Positions 10,625-19,300 of a DNA stretch of 64,000 nt are shown here, piece by piece. The DNA is from Tropicimonas sp033101155 (GTDB lineage Bacteria; Pseudomonadota; Alphaproteobacteria; Rhodobacterales; Rhodobacteraceae). Location of the stretch: contig NZ_JAWMPX010000001.1 in the NCBI RefSeq assembly GCF_033101155.1, positions 310,001 to 374,000 of the forward strand, in the 5' to 3' direction. Made by a program: the position numbers and the translations under genes. The stretch's first letter is position 1. Each line of letters starts with the position of its first letter. The notes under the pieces are model-generated. The model had not been told where the DNA came from. It saw nothing but the letters and a program-made list of their open reading frames with translations, and made no database searches.

Positions 10625-12463
10625 TTACTCGGGAAGGATACGCACGCCCCCCTTGGCGGCGGAACTGGCCAGCATCGCATAGGCCTTGAGCGCCGTGGAG
10701 ACCGCGCGCGGTCTCGGCTCGGCTGGTTTCCAGGGCAGCGGGCCCTTGGCCGCGCGGCGTTCGGCAAGGATCTCCTCGGAGACGGCCAGGTTGATGCTGC
10801 GCGCAGGGATATCGATCTCGATCAGATCGCCGGTTTCGACCAGCCCGATCAGCCCGCCCTCGGCGGCTTCGGGCGAAGCGTGCCCGATGGACAGCCCCGA
10901 TGTACCGCCGGAGAAGCGGCCATCGGTCAGCAGGGCGCACTTCTTCCCCAGCCCCTTCGATTTCAGATAGGAGGTCGGGTAAAGCATCTCCTGCATGCCC
11001 GGGCCACCTTGCGGGCCTTCATAGCGGATGATCACCACCTCGCCAGCCTCGACCTTGCGGTTGAGGATGCCGCTCACGGCGTCTTCCTGGCTTTCGAAGA
11101 CCTTCGCGGATCCGGAAAATTGCAAGATATTCGCGTCCACGCCGGCGGTTTTCACGATGCAGCCATTCTCGGCGATATTGCCATAGAGCACCGCCAGCCC
11201 GCCCTCCTTGCTGAAGGCATGTTCGACCGAGCGGATCACGCCCGCCTCGCGGTCGGTATCCAGATCCTTGAACCGGTTCGCCTGGCTGAAGGCAACCGTC
11301 GTACGCACGCCACCGGGCGCGGCGCGGAACAGCTCCTCGGCCTCCGGGTTGTTGGCGACCGTGATGTCCCATTTGGCGATGGCCTCGCCCATGGTCGAGG
11401 AATGGACCGTGGGCACATCGGCATGGAGCAGATCGCCGCGATAGAGCTCGCCAAGGATCGAGAAGATGCCGCCCGCGCGGTGGACATCCTCCATGTGGAC
11501 ATTGTGGATATTGGGCGCGACCTTGCAGAGGCAGGGCACCTTGCGCGACAGCCGGTCCATGTCTTCCATGGTGAAGTCCACCCCGCCCTCATAGGCGATG
11601 GCCAGAAGGTGCAGCACCGTATTGGTCGAGCCACCCATCGCGATATCGAGCGACATGGCGTTCTCGAAAGCGTCGAAGCTCGCGATTTCGCGCGGCAGCA
11701 GGCCCTTTTCCTCGCCCTCGTAATGGCGCTTCGTGATATCGACGATGGTGCGGCCGGCCTGCAGGAAGAGGTTCTTGCGGTCGGCATGGGTGGCCAGCGT
11801 CGAGCCGTTGCCCGGAAGCGCAAGGCCAAGCGCCTCGGCCAGGCAGTTCATCGAGTTGGCGGTGAACATGCCGGAACAGGAGCCGCAGGTCGGGCAGGCA
11901 TTTTCCTCGATATGCTGGACCTGCTCGTCGGTGAACTTGTCATCGGCGGCGGCGACCATCGCGTCCACGAGGTCGATCTTCGTCATGTCCAGATCTTCGA
12001 TGTCGATCTTGCCGGCCTCCATCGGGCCGCCGGAAACGAAGATCGCCGGGATATTGAGCCGCATCGCCGCCATCAGCATGCCCGGTGTGATCTTGTCGCA
12101 ATTGGAGATGCAGACCATCGCATCGGCGCAATGGGCGTTGACCATGTATTCGACCGAATCCGCGATCAGCTCACGCGAGGGCAGCGAATAGAGCATGCCG
12201 TCATGGCCCATCGCGATACCGTCATCGACCGCGATGGTATTGAATTCCTTCGCAACACCGCCCGCTGCCTCGATCTCGCGGGCGACCATCTGGCCAAGAT
12301 CTTTAAGGTGCACATGGCCGGGCACGAACTGCGTGAAGCTGTTGACGACGGCGATGATCGGCTTGCCGAAATCGTCTTCGCGCATGCCTGTTGCACGCCA
12401 GAGGCCGCGCGCTCCGGCCATGTTGCGCCCGTGGGTAGATCTTCTGGATCGGTAATGTGGCAT
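10625..12463 (-). CDS. ilvD: Dihydroxy-acid dehydratase IlvD
   Basis: 612 residues from the ATG at 12463, whose product begins MPHYRSRRSTHGRNMAGARG like E. coli IlvD; the open frame runs a further 89 codons upstream but that extension is not family-like. It dehydrates 2,3-dihydroxy-isovalerate and 2,3-dihydroxy-3-methylvalerate in valine, isoleucine and leucine synthesis. Fe-S and Mg ligands sit in ISNCDKITPGMLMAAMR and CPTCGSCSGMFTANSMNC. The C-terminal active-site loop is DGRFSGGTSGLSIGH. It stands alone, with no other ilv genes nearby. A decayed paralogue lies just upstream in divergent orientation. Confidence 0.96.
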   Translation of the reverse strand: MPHYRSRRSTHGRNMAGARGLWRATGMREDDFGKPIIAVVNSFTQFVPGHVHLKDLGQMVAREIEAAGGVAKEFNTIAVDDGIAMGHDGMLYSLPSRELIADSVEYMVNAHCADAMVCISNCDKITPGMLMAAMRLNIPAIFVSGGPMEAGKIDIEDLDMTKIDLVDAMVAAADDKFTDEQVQHIEENACPTCGSCSGMFTANSMNCLAEALGLALPGNGSTLATHADRKNLFLQAGRTIVDITKRHYEGEEKGLLPREIASFDAFENAMSLDIAMGGSTNTVLHLLAIAYEGGVDFTMEDMDRLSRKVPCLCKVAPNIHNVHMEDVHRAGGIFSILGELYRGDLLHADVPTVHSSTMGEAIAKWDITVANNPEAEELFRAAPGGVRTTVAFSQANRFKDLDTDREAGVIRSVEHAFSKEGGLAVLYGNIAENGCIVKTAGVDANILQFSGSAKVFESQEDAVSGILNRKVEAGEVVIIRYEGPQGGPGMQEMLYPTSYLKSKGLGKKCALLTDGRFSGGTSGLSIGHASPEAAEGGLIGLVETGDLIEIDIPARSINLAVSEEILAERRAAKGPLPWKPAEPRPRAVSTALKAYAMLASSAAKGGVRILPE

Positions 12464-12591
12464 ATCGCTGGACCCGTCGTTATGTATGCTTCGCTTGTTC
12501 ACATGCCGCTTGCGCCCGAAAGAAGCAAGTACGCCGACAACGAAAGCGCCCGTTTCGGCGACCCGCAGCGGATCGATCGGGGCGCTTGGCA

Positions 12592-12976
12592 GACCTGTAC
12601 CACGAGGGTTGCATGGCCAGCTTTTGCGAGACCATGGGCACGGCGCCCGGCACAATCGAAGGTGGCCCGGATGGAACGGGATCAGCCGGTCTTCACCGGC
12701 CTTGGCTATCGTGGGCCGGAAGCCGCTCATGGCAGGCCGATCTCGTTGCTGGAAAATGCCGATGTCATTACTGTCGCCTCAATCATGGGCGAGATCTCTG
12801 TTGCGCTGAGCGATGAGGACCTTGCCGAACGCAAGAAGAACTGGGCGGGCCCCCTCGAGAGGATCTACGCCACCAGCGCGCTTTGGAAATACGCGCAGCG
12901 GGTGGTGGTATGAGAAAAAGGGGCCGAGACCTATCCGGGTGGCAAGAATGAGCGGCACGTTTACTTGGATCTCTGA
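12592..12976 (+). pseudogene. Remnant of a second IlvD/Edd-family dehydratase
   Basis: The segment near 12592-12645 encodes a piece reading CMASFCETMGTA, resembling the central Cys-x-x-MGTA segment of sugar-acid dehydratases. In a different frame, 12700-12910 encodes GLGYRGPEAAHGRPISLL, VITV, VALSDEDLAERKKNWAGP and ALWKYAQ, which is the family C-terminal domain. A TGA at 12911-12913 interrupts it. The same frame then continues as EKGAETYPGGKNERHVYLDL to a natural stop at 12974-12976, matching the usual ...THPGG...Y.DL ending. About 300 central codons are missing between the two pieces, and the frames differ. It is therefore a deletion plus frameshift plus nonsense relic, probably of an L-arabinonate-dehydratase-like gene. 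Confidence 0.75.
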
Positions 12977-13622
12977 TCCGCAGATCTGGCTCGCGGCGCT
13001 CTTCGGCGCCGCCTTGCTTCTGGGCGTCTCGCTCGCACAGGCCGCCGCTTTCCGGTCCGAGGTCGATCCGTTTGCGGCCGAGACCTCGCTTCCTGTCCTC
13101 GAAGAGTCCGTTGTTGTCTCCGCGCCTCGCGGCTATTGCATCGATCGGCTGGCGACGCTTTCCGGGCAGACAGCAGCCTTCGTATTGCTCGGTTCCTGCC
13201 GTGCCATAACCGGCGACTCCCGGGCCGCTCGTCCAGAGACGCCCGGACTGTTGACCGCCGCGGTCGACGGCTCCGGCACGCAGTTTCCCAGCGAGGCAGA
13301 ACTGAGCCGCTTTTTTGCATCCGATACCGGACGGGCCGCGCTCTCGCGTTCCGGCGATCCTTTGGCGATGACGCTGGGCGCCAGTTACAATCGCCAAGGC
13401 GTCTTCTATCTCCATGCCAGCGAATCCGACGACACCACGAAGCAGCGCGCGCAAAGCTGGCGCGCGGTCTTCGAGCTGAACGGACGCATGGTGACCACGA
13501 CATTGCGCGATCTCCCGGGTCAGCCGATCGACCGCGACGAAGGGTTCCGCACTGTCGAGCAATTCGTCCGGCGAATCCGTTCCGCGTCGCCCTTGGAGCA
13601 GGGTCGGCTGTTCGACGAGTGA
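12948..13622 (+). CDS. Membrane-anchored or secreted protein of unknown function
   Basis: 224 residues from the ATG at 12948. A hydrophobic segment at residues 10-32 (IWLAALFGAALLLGVSLAQA) looks like an uncleaved anchor or signal peptide, followed by about 190 soluble residues. I do not recognise a family. It leads a same-strand trio with the genes at 13699 and 14474, so a shared function is plausible. The start codon lies inside the 3' tail of the dehydratase relic, in a different frame. That makes the exact N-terminus slightly uncertain, although no later in-frame ATG would keep the hydrophobic segment. Confidence 0.65.
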   Translation: MSGTFTWISDPQIWLAALFGAALLLGVSLAQAAAFRSEVDPFAAETSLPVLEESVVVSAPRGYCIDRLATLSGQTAAFVLLGSCRAITGDSRAARPETPGLLTAAVDGSGTQFPSEAELSRFFASDTGRAALSRSGDPLAMTLGASYNRQGVFYLHASESDDTTKQRAQSWRAVFELNGRMVTTTLRDLPGQPIDRDEGFRTVEQFVRRIRSASPLEQGRLFDE

Positions 13623-13698
13623 AGCCCAGACAAACATTTGCAGGAGTGAAAGGTTTTGCCGTAAAGATTGTCGGCAACATAGTTTCGGGTGTGCGTGA

Positions 13699-14463
13699 AT
13701 GGCGTTTGGAGTCAAGAAACTGATCGGGCGGTCCGCGGATCAGCGATCCTTGGAGCACTGGACCAGGCTGGCCGACCATGCCGGTTCGCTGGACTTTTCG
13801 GAGTTGAAGGCGGCGCGAACCCGTGCAGGCGAGCTTCGGCGCGAAATCGACCGCTTGTGCCGCGCGGCGGATGGCCGGATGGTCGGTATCAGCCCGGCGC
13901 TCACCACGCCCGCTGAAGCAGACTGGTCCTGGCGCCCGGACGCTTTCCGACTGGCCAATCCGACGCCGGGTTTCTCGGGTATCCCTTCCGGAACGGCCGT
14001 TTCTCCGGAGATCACGCTGTACCATGATTGCAAGGTAAACGAGATCTCCTTGCGGCAAGTCCGCAACCGCACTGCCAGCGATATCGCACCTTTCGGCCTC
14101 CAGATGGATGTGTTCCGTTTCGACGGTTCCTTCCTCTCCCTTGCCGTCCCGTTGCCGGAGGAAGCTACGAATGGCCTGTTGCGTCGGCATCTGGTCGGGT
14201 TGCGGATGCTCCTTCGATTGGAGCGCCCGCTGGAGCTTTTTGCTCGGGTCAATGTCCGGCACGGACCGAACACGGAGCAGAAGGTTCGGGAGATTCGGGC
14301 GGAATCTGGCGAGGTTACGTTTGAATTCGATCTTGCCTATACGGAAATGAACGAACGCATGGTCGAGAAGGCCTGGCTGGACCTGATCTTTGAAAGCCCG
14401 GAGATGAACCAGGTCGAGATCCGGGATATGACGATGTATCGCCGCCCGCGCGCGGAAATGTAG
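13699..14463 (+). CDS. Conserved Rhodobacteraceae protein (DUF6478-like)
   Basis: 254 residues, predicted soluble. From memory it matches the DUF6478 proteins widespread in Rhodobacteraceae: an N-terminal basic helical stretch, then DWSWRPDAFR, YHDCKVNEISLRQVRN, FGLQMDVFRFDGSFLSL, RHGPNTEQKVREI and a C-terminal MTMYRRPRAEM. Several segments have the look of a beta-sandwich, but no catalytic motif is evident and the function is unknown. It lies 76 nt after the membrane protein gene and 10 nt before the next gene, which has a strong GGAGG site, so the last two are very likely co-transcribed. Confidence 0.75.
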   Translation: MAFGVKKLIGRSADQRSLEHWTRLADHAGSLDFSELKAARTRAGELRREIDRLCRAADGRMVGISPALTTPAEADWSWRPDAFRLANPTPGFSGIPSGTAVSPEITLYHDCKVNEISLRQVRNRTASDIAPFGLQMDVFRFDGSFLSLAVPLPEEATNGLLRRHLVGLRMLLRLERPLELFARVNVRHGPNTEQKVREIRAESGEVTFEFDLAYTEMNERMVEKAWLDLIFESPEMNQVEIRDMTMYRRPRAEM

Positions 14464-14473
14464 GAGGCGCGGC

Positions 14474-14857
14474 ATGGCCGAGCTCACGATCAGCAATGCG
14501 CGGCTGCGCGAAGGAGTCTGGCAAGGGCTGCTCGTGGCGCCACAGGGAAATGCCAGTTTGCCCGAAATCGAGGTGCTGCATCTGGGCGAGGCACTGGAAA
14601 ATGTCCGGCTGCATGCCGATGCCGAAATGGCCAATGTCTGGACCCTGAGCGTGCCGATTCCGATGGCGTTCATTTGCGACGGTGTTCAGTCCTTCCTGGT
14701 CAAGGAAAAGTCGAGCGGGCGGACGCTGGCGAGCTTTGCCATCGCGGCAGGGGCAGCGCTGGATGAGGATCTGCAGGCCGAGGTCGAGTTCCTGCGCACT
14801 GAACTGAACCTCCTCAAGCGCGCCTTCCGGCGCCACTGCCTGGAGACCGCACAGTAG
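14474..14857 (+). CDS. Small conserved protein with a C-terminal coiled coil
   Basis: 127 residues. The first 85 or so are mixed beta-like sequence (LRLHADAEMANVWTLSVPIP style strands) and the last 35 form an amphipathic, leucine-heptad-like helix (DLQAEVEFLRTELNLLKRAF). No family recognised. A GGAGGCG ribosome site precedes the ATG by 5 nt, and the 10-nt gap to the DUF6478-like gene argues for translation from one message. The coiled coil suggests a complex, possibly with its neighbour. Confidence 0.7.
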   Translation: MAELTISNARLREGVWQGLLVAPQGNASLPEIEVLHLGEALENVRLHADAEMANVWTLSVPIPMAFICDGVQSFLVKEKSSGRTLASFAIAAGAALDEDLQAEVEFLRTELNLLKRAFRRHCLETAQ

Positions 14858-14953
14858 GGCGATGCTTTACGTTCACGTCAATTATTGACGCGGCGTTGCG
14901 CGTGACATCCCCCCGGCGCGGTCTATCCTGCGATCCAAATCAGGGAGAGATTC

Positions 14954-16981
14954 ATGACCGGGTATCCACATATGCTGGCGCCGCTGGACCTTGGCTTCAC
15001 CACGCTGAAGAACCGCGTGTTGATGGGGTCGATGCATACCGGGCTGGAAGAGACGAAGGACTGGAACCGCGTCGCGACCTTCTATGCCGAACGCGCTGCG
15101 GGAGATGTCGGGCTGATCGTCACCGGCGGCATGGCGCCGAACCGCGAGGGCGGGGTGTTTCCCGGCGCGGCAGGGCTCTTCAACGACAAGGACATTGCCA
15201 ACCACCGCATCGTCACTGACCGTGTGCATGAAAACGGTGGCAAGATCGCGATGCAGATCCTACATGCGGGTCGCTATGCTTACAGTCCGGAATGCGTGTC
15301 GGCCTCGGCGGTGAAGTCACCGATTTCTCCCTTTCCACCCAAGGCGTTGGACGAAGACGGTATAGAGAAGCAGATCGCCGACATTGCCACGGCCGCCGCC
15401 CGGGCGAAGGAAGCCGGCTATGACGGCGTGGAAGTGATGGGATCGGAGGGCTACTTCCTCAACCAGTTCCTCGTCGCCCATACCAACAAGCGCACCGACC
15501 GCTGGGGCGGTTCCTATGAGAACCGGATGCGGCTTCCGGTCGAGGTGGTGAAGCGCTGCCGGGCGGCGGTCGGTCCGGATTTCATCATCATCTATCGTCT
15601 TTCGATGATCGACCTGGTGCCGAACGGGTCGACCTGGGAGGAAGTCGTGATGCTCGCCAAGGCCGTCGAGGCGGCGGGCGCGACGATCATCAATACCGGA
15701 ATCGGCTGGCACGAGGCGCGGATTCCGACAATTGCGACCTCCGTCCCGCGCCGCGCCTTCACCTGGGTGACACGGAAGCTGATGGGAGAGGTGTCGATCC
15801 CGATCATCACGTCCAACCGGATCAACACGCCCGAAGTGGCCGAGCAGGTGCTGTCCGAGGGCTGCGCGGACATGGTCTCCATGGCGCGGCCATTCCTGGC
15901 GGATTCGGATTTCGTAAAGAAGGCCGCAGCGGGCAAGGGCGACGAGATTGCGCCCTGCATTGGCTGCAATCAGGCCTGCCTCGACCACACGTTCAGCGGC
16001 AAGCTGACCACTTGTCTGGTCAACCCGCGCGCCTGTCACGAGACCAAGTTGGTGATTGTGCCGACCGATGTTTCCAAGTCGATCGCGGTCGTGGGCGCCG
16101 GTCCCGCCGGGCTCGCGACCGCATTGACGGCGGCCGCGCGCGGCCACGCGGTGACCCTCTTCGACAAAGCGGATACACTCGGCGGTCAGCTCAACCTGGC
16201 CAGGCAAGTGCCGGGCAAGGAGGAGTTCCACGGACTTGTTGCTTGGTTCGAAACGATGGTGTCGCGGTCGGAGATCACGCTGCGGCTCGGCGAGGCGGCC
16301 ACTCCCGAAGCGCTCACGGGGTTCGATGAGGTGATCGTTGCCACAGGCGTCCGTCCGCGCGACCCGCAAATTCCGGGACAGGAGAACGACAAGGTTCTCG
16401 GCTATGCCGAGGTGCTGCGCGACGGTGCCGATGTTGGCGCGCGCGTGGCGATTGTCGGCGCCGGCGGGATCGGTTTCGATGTTGCGCAGTATCTCGCGCA
16501 CGAGGGCGAGAGCCCGACCGAAAACCTCGAGACCTGGCGTGAGATCTGGGGCGTGGGTGATCCGGAAGAACAGCGCGGTGGACTGGCCGCCGACGGACCG
16601 CAGCCCGAGACCTCCGCGCGCAAGATCACGCTCCTGCAACGCAAGGCGGAGAAGCTCGGCAAACGGCTGGGCAAGACGACGGGCTGGATCCATCGCGCCG
16701 AGCTGAAGATGCTTGGTGTCGAGATGGTGGGCGGTGTGAATTACGAGGCGATCGAGGACGGCGGCATTCTCGTCTCTTCCGGCGCGGCGCGCGAGAACCC
16801 GCGCGTCATTGAGGCCGACACGATCGTGCTCTGCGCTGGTCAGGAGCCGGAACGGTCTCTGGCAAATGCGCTGGACGCGGCAGGCCGGAAGGTCCACGTG
16901 ATCGGCGGTGCCGACGTTGCGGCTGAGCTCGACGCGAAGCGGGCAATCGACCAGGGCGTACGGCTCGCCGCGACGCTCTGA
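14954..16981 (+). CDS. fadH: 2,4-dienoyl-CoA reductase, NADPH-dependent FMN/FAD/4Fe-4S type
   Basis: 675 residues, the usual length of FadH. The N-terminal half is an old-yellow-enzyme TIM barrel binding FMN. The 4Fe-4S cluster site lies near residues 335-355 as CIGCNQACLDHTFSGKLTTC. The C-terminal half holds the FAD motif IAVVGAGPAGLATALTAAARG and a second nucleotide fold VAIVGAGGIGFDVAQYL. It reduces 2,4-dienoyl-CoA so that polyunsaturated fatty acids can enter beta-oxidation. A strong AGGGAGAG precedes the ATG. It is monocistronic: a hairpin follows its stop and a LysR gene lies 219 nt downstream. Related dimethylamine/trimethylamine dehydrogenases share the fold, but the cluster spacing and HAGRYAYS fit FadH. 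Confidence 0.9.
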   Translation: MTGYPHMLAPLDLGFTTLKNRVLMGSMHTGLEETKDWNRVATFYAERAAGDVGLIVTGGMAPNREGGVFPGAAGLFNDKDIANHRIVTDRVHENGGKIAMQILHAGRYAYSPECVSASAVKSPISPFPPKALDEDGIEKQIADIATAAARAKEAGYDGVEVMGSEGYFLNQFLVAHTNKRTDRWGGSYENRMRLPVEVVKRCRAAVGPDFIIIYRLSMIDLVPNGSTWEEVVMLAKAVEAAGATIINTGIGWHEARIPTIATSVPRRAFTWVTRKLMGEVSIPIITSNRINTPEVAEQVLSEGCADMVSMARPFLADSDFVKKAAAGKGDEIAPCIGCNQACLDHTFSGKLTTCLVNPRACHETKLVIVPTDVSKSIAVVGAGPAGLATALTAAARGHAVTLFDKADTLGGQLNLARQVPGKEEFHGLVAWFETMVSRSEITLRLGEAATPEALTGFDEVIVATGVRPRDPQIPGQENDKVLGYAEVLRDGADVGARVAIVGAGGIGFDVAQYLAHEGESPTENLETWREIWGVGDPEEQRGGLAADGPQPETSARKITLLQRKAEKLGKRLGKTTGWIHRAELKMLGVEMVGGVNYEAIEDGGILVSSGAARENPRVIEADTIVLCAGQEPERSLANALDAAGRKVHVIGGADVAAELDAKRAIDQGVRLAATL

Positions 16982-16986
16982 TCCTT

Positions 16987-17018
16987 CGCCGTGGTGCCCT
17001 GGCGCAGGCACCACGGCG
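16987..17018 (+). terminator. Perfect 12-bp hairpin after fadH
   Basis: CGCCGTGGTGCC (16987-16998) and GGCACCACGGCG (17007-17018) form a perfect stem with an 8-nt loop, 5 nt beyond the fadH stop. No T-tract follows, so it is either a Rho-assisted terminator or a 3'-end stabiliser. Confidence 0.5.
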
Positions 17019-17200
17019 CGCCACAACGATGTCAGTTCTGGCGCACGCCTGACCTTCACCATCGCCAAATTGTCCTGAAGTGTTTCCTCAGACACAACGA
17101 TGCCCGATGATATCCAGACATTGTCGGCAACTTGCCCCAATCGTGCCGGATTTCGTGACGATAAAGACACGGTAAGAAAAGAGTTCACGAGGACCGCTCT

Positions 17201-18106
17201 ATGGATCGCCTGACGGAAATGGAAGCCTTTGCCAATGTCGTAGACCAGGGCGGCTTCACGGATGCCGCCAAGAAAATGGGCATCTCCAAGTCGGCCGTTT
17301 CCAAACATGTATCCTCACTGGAAGCGCGTCTCGGTGCGCGCCTGCTCAACCGCACAACCCGCCGCGTCTCGCCCACCGAAATCGGTCTGGCCTATTACGA
17401 CCGTGCCCGCCGGGTTCTCAATGATGCGGGGGAGGCGGACGCGCTCGTCACCTCGATGCAATCGGCGCCCTCGGGGCTGCTGCGCATCTCGGTCGCGACC
17501 GATTTTGGCGTCAATCATCTCTCGCCGATCCTGGGGGATTTTCTGCAGGAATTCCCGGATATCACGGTCAATATGATCCTGAACAATCGCTATGTGGAGC
17601 TGATCTCTGAAGGCTTCGACATGGCCATCCGCATTGGTGAACTCGAAGACTCAACGCTGCGCGCGCGCAAATTGACCGAGACCAGCAAACGGATGATCGC
17701 CAGCCCCGCCTATTTTGCCCAATATGGCCGGCCCGAGAAGATCGACGATCTCAACGAACACAAGCTGCTGCATTATTCCAACCAGTCTTCCGGCAATCTC
17801 TGGAAGCTGACGGCGCCGTCAGGCGAGAAACGCCAGATCCGGACGGCCGGTTGGCTTACCGTCAATGACGGTCAGTCCTTGCTGAATGCGGCGGTGTCCG
17901 GCCTCGGCATCGCCTATTTGCCCAGCTTCCTTTATGCCGACGCGATGAAAGATGGCCTGGTGGAAGAAGCGATCCCGGATCTTCCGAAAGAGCCGCTTGG
18001 CATTTACGCGGTCTATCCGCCCGGACGCTTCACCCAACCAAAGGTGCGCGCGTTCATCGATTTCCTTGTCCAGAGTTTCGCAGAAAAAGGTCCGCAGACC
18101 TGGTAA
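17201..18106 (+). CDS. LysR-family transcriptional regulator
   Basis: 301 residues. The N-terminal winged helix-turn-helix reads FTDAAKKMGISKSAVSKHVSSLE, followed by an effector-binding domain of about 200 residues. It resembles the large subgroup of LysR proteins with ARLLNRTTRRVSPTEIG. No cognate gene is divergent from it: fadH upstream is co-oriented and 219 nt away, and the OmpA-like gene downstream is convergent. Target and ligand are therefore unknown. Its message ends at the strong hairpin at 18136. Confidence 0.85.
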   Translation: MDRLTEMEAFANVVDQGGFTDAAKKMGISKSAVSKHVSSLEARLGARLLNRTTRRVSPTEIGLAYYDRARRVLNDAGEADALVTSMQSAPSGLLRISVATDFGVNHLSPILGDFLQEFPDITVNMILNNRYVELISEGFDMAIRIGELEDSTLRARKLTETSKRMIASPAYFAQYGRPEKIDDLNEHKLLHYSNQSSGNLWKLTAPSGEKRQIRTAGWLTVNDGQSLLNAAVSGLGIAYLPSFLYADAMKDGLVEEAIPDLPKEPLGIYAVYPPGRFTQPKVRAFIDFLVQSFAEKGPQTW

Positions 18107-18135
18107 GAGCCATTCCTTCAGTGTGAGAAGACTTG

Positions 18136-18165
18136 GGCCAGAGCATCGCTCTGGCCGTTCTTTTG
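18136..18165 (+). terminator. Intrinsic terminator after the LysR gene
   Basis: GGCCAGAGC (18136-18144) pairs with GCTCTGGCC (18148-18156) and is followed by GTTCTTTTG. It lies between convergent genes, so it may also block read-through from the OmpA-like gene. Confidence 0.75.
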
Positions 18166-18182
18166 TCACGCGTCGGTCTGGG

Positions 18183-19187
18183 TCACTCGTCGCTCGCCAA
18201 CACGACCTCAACCCGGCGGTTCAGAGTGCGGCCGGTTTCCGTCCTGTTTGAGACAAGTGGCACGAGATAGCCGACCCCGTCGGCTTCCATCCGATCCAAT
18301 GCGATTCCGTACTGGTCGCGAAGGCGATCCCGCACCGATGCGGCACGCTTGCGTGACAGCGCGATATTTCCCTCGAGCCCGCCTTTCGTATCTGTATGGC
18401 CGACAAGCACGACCCGCGCCTTTGGGTGCGCAGTGAGCCACGCGGCGAGTTCGTCGAGGGAGGAAAAGGTCGTGTCGGCGAGGCGGGAAGAGCCGGTCTC
18501 GAATGTCAGATCTGTGAGGACGGCGCGACCTGCCCCGTTGAGCCCTTCCGAGAGTTTCCCCGGAAGAACAGCTCTCGGCGGCTCGGATTTGGTCGGCTCC
18601 GCTGCGCCCTGTTCAGCGCGCGGGCGCGGACGGGGCGAGGTGGATGTATCTCCGGTCTTTGCCTTGGGAGACAGAAGCCCGTCTTCGATCGCCGCGCCAA
18701 CCTGCGTGATATGGATAAACCCTCGATCGGAAGCGCGGCTGACAAGGAGCGAGACAAGATCCGAGCCGATTTCTCCCGTTCGACTGGCAAGGTAGTAGCG
18801 AAAATCGCCGAGATCGACATGCATAGCCGGCTCAGGCAAAAGGTCCAGTGCATAGCGGAATTCGAAGCCACCGCAGGTGCTGGCCGCGCAATCATAGATC
18901 GGAACATATCCGGCGGACTGGAGTTGCTCGCGCAGCGGAGCGAGAATCTGTAGCGTCGTCAGCCCGGTTGCGGCGATCTGCCAGGCCTGACGCGTCACCG
19001 CGCCCTCGACCGTGATCGTCTCGATTCCGTCGGCAGTCCATGGTCCAGCTGGCAGGCTGAGCCGCGAGAGTGGGTCCGCCTGTTCGGCCTGAAGCCGCGA
19101 ATCTGCTGGCAATCCGGTCATCTGGGCCTGCGTTGGCAGGGCCGCGAGGCAAATGGCAGGAAGGAGCAGGAGCGCGTGTGGTTTCAT
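18183..19187 (-). CDS. OmpA-family outer-membrane/peptidoglycan-associated protein
   Basis: 334 residues from the ATG at 19187, which starts a clear Sec signal peptide (MKPHALLLLPAICLAALPTQAQ); the open frame continues upstream without signal-like sequence. The C-terminal 110 residues form an OmpA domain, with LTFETGSSRLADTTFSSLDE, VVLVGHTDTKGG, NIALSRKRAASVRDRL and the final NRRVEVVL, which binds peptidoglycan. The N-terminal two thirds contain no beta-barrel I can see; it looks like a periplasmic domain of unknown role. It probably tethers an envelope component to the cell wall. Confidence 0.82.
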   Translation of the reverse strand: MKPHALLLLPAICLAALPTQAQMTGLPADSRLQAEQADPLSRLSLPAGPWTADGIETITVEGAVTRQAWQIAATGLTTLQILAPLREQLQSAGYVPIYDCAASTCGGFEFRYALDLLPEPAMHVDLGDFRYYLASRTGEIGSDLVSLLVSRASDRGFIHITQVGAAIEDGLLSPKAKTGDTSTSPRPRPRAEQGAAEPTKSEPPRAVLPGKLSEGLNGAGRAVLTDLTFETGSSRLADTTFSSLDELAAWLTAHPKARVVLVGHTDTKGGLEGNIALSRKRAASVRDRLRDQYGIALDRMEADGVGYLVPLVSNRTETGRTLNRRVEVVLASDE

Positions 19188-19300
19188 CTGCTTGTTTGGC
19201 TGCTTTGGCGGCGTGGCGTGCGTGCGCCGAAGGCGGGGGCGGTTTTCGCGCCGACCTGGTCCAAACGCATGACGCCCCCTTCCTGCAGCAGCCGCATCGG

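Noticed and set aside
10880..12913. 677-codon open frame on the plus strand opposite ilvD
   Set aside because: The first 550 or so codons are an antisense shadow of ilvD. Only the last part, from about 12661, is real coding sequence, and it is a dehydratase relic.
15317..17308. 663-codon open frame opposite fadH
   Set aside because: Antisense shadow with a basic, low-complexity translation; fadH on the other strand has all motifs.
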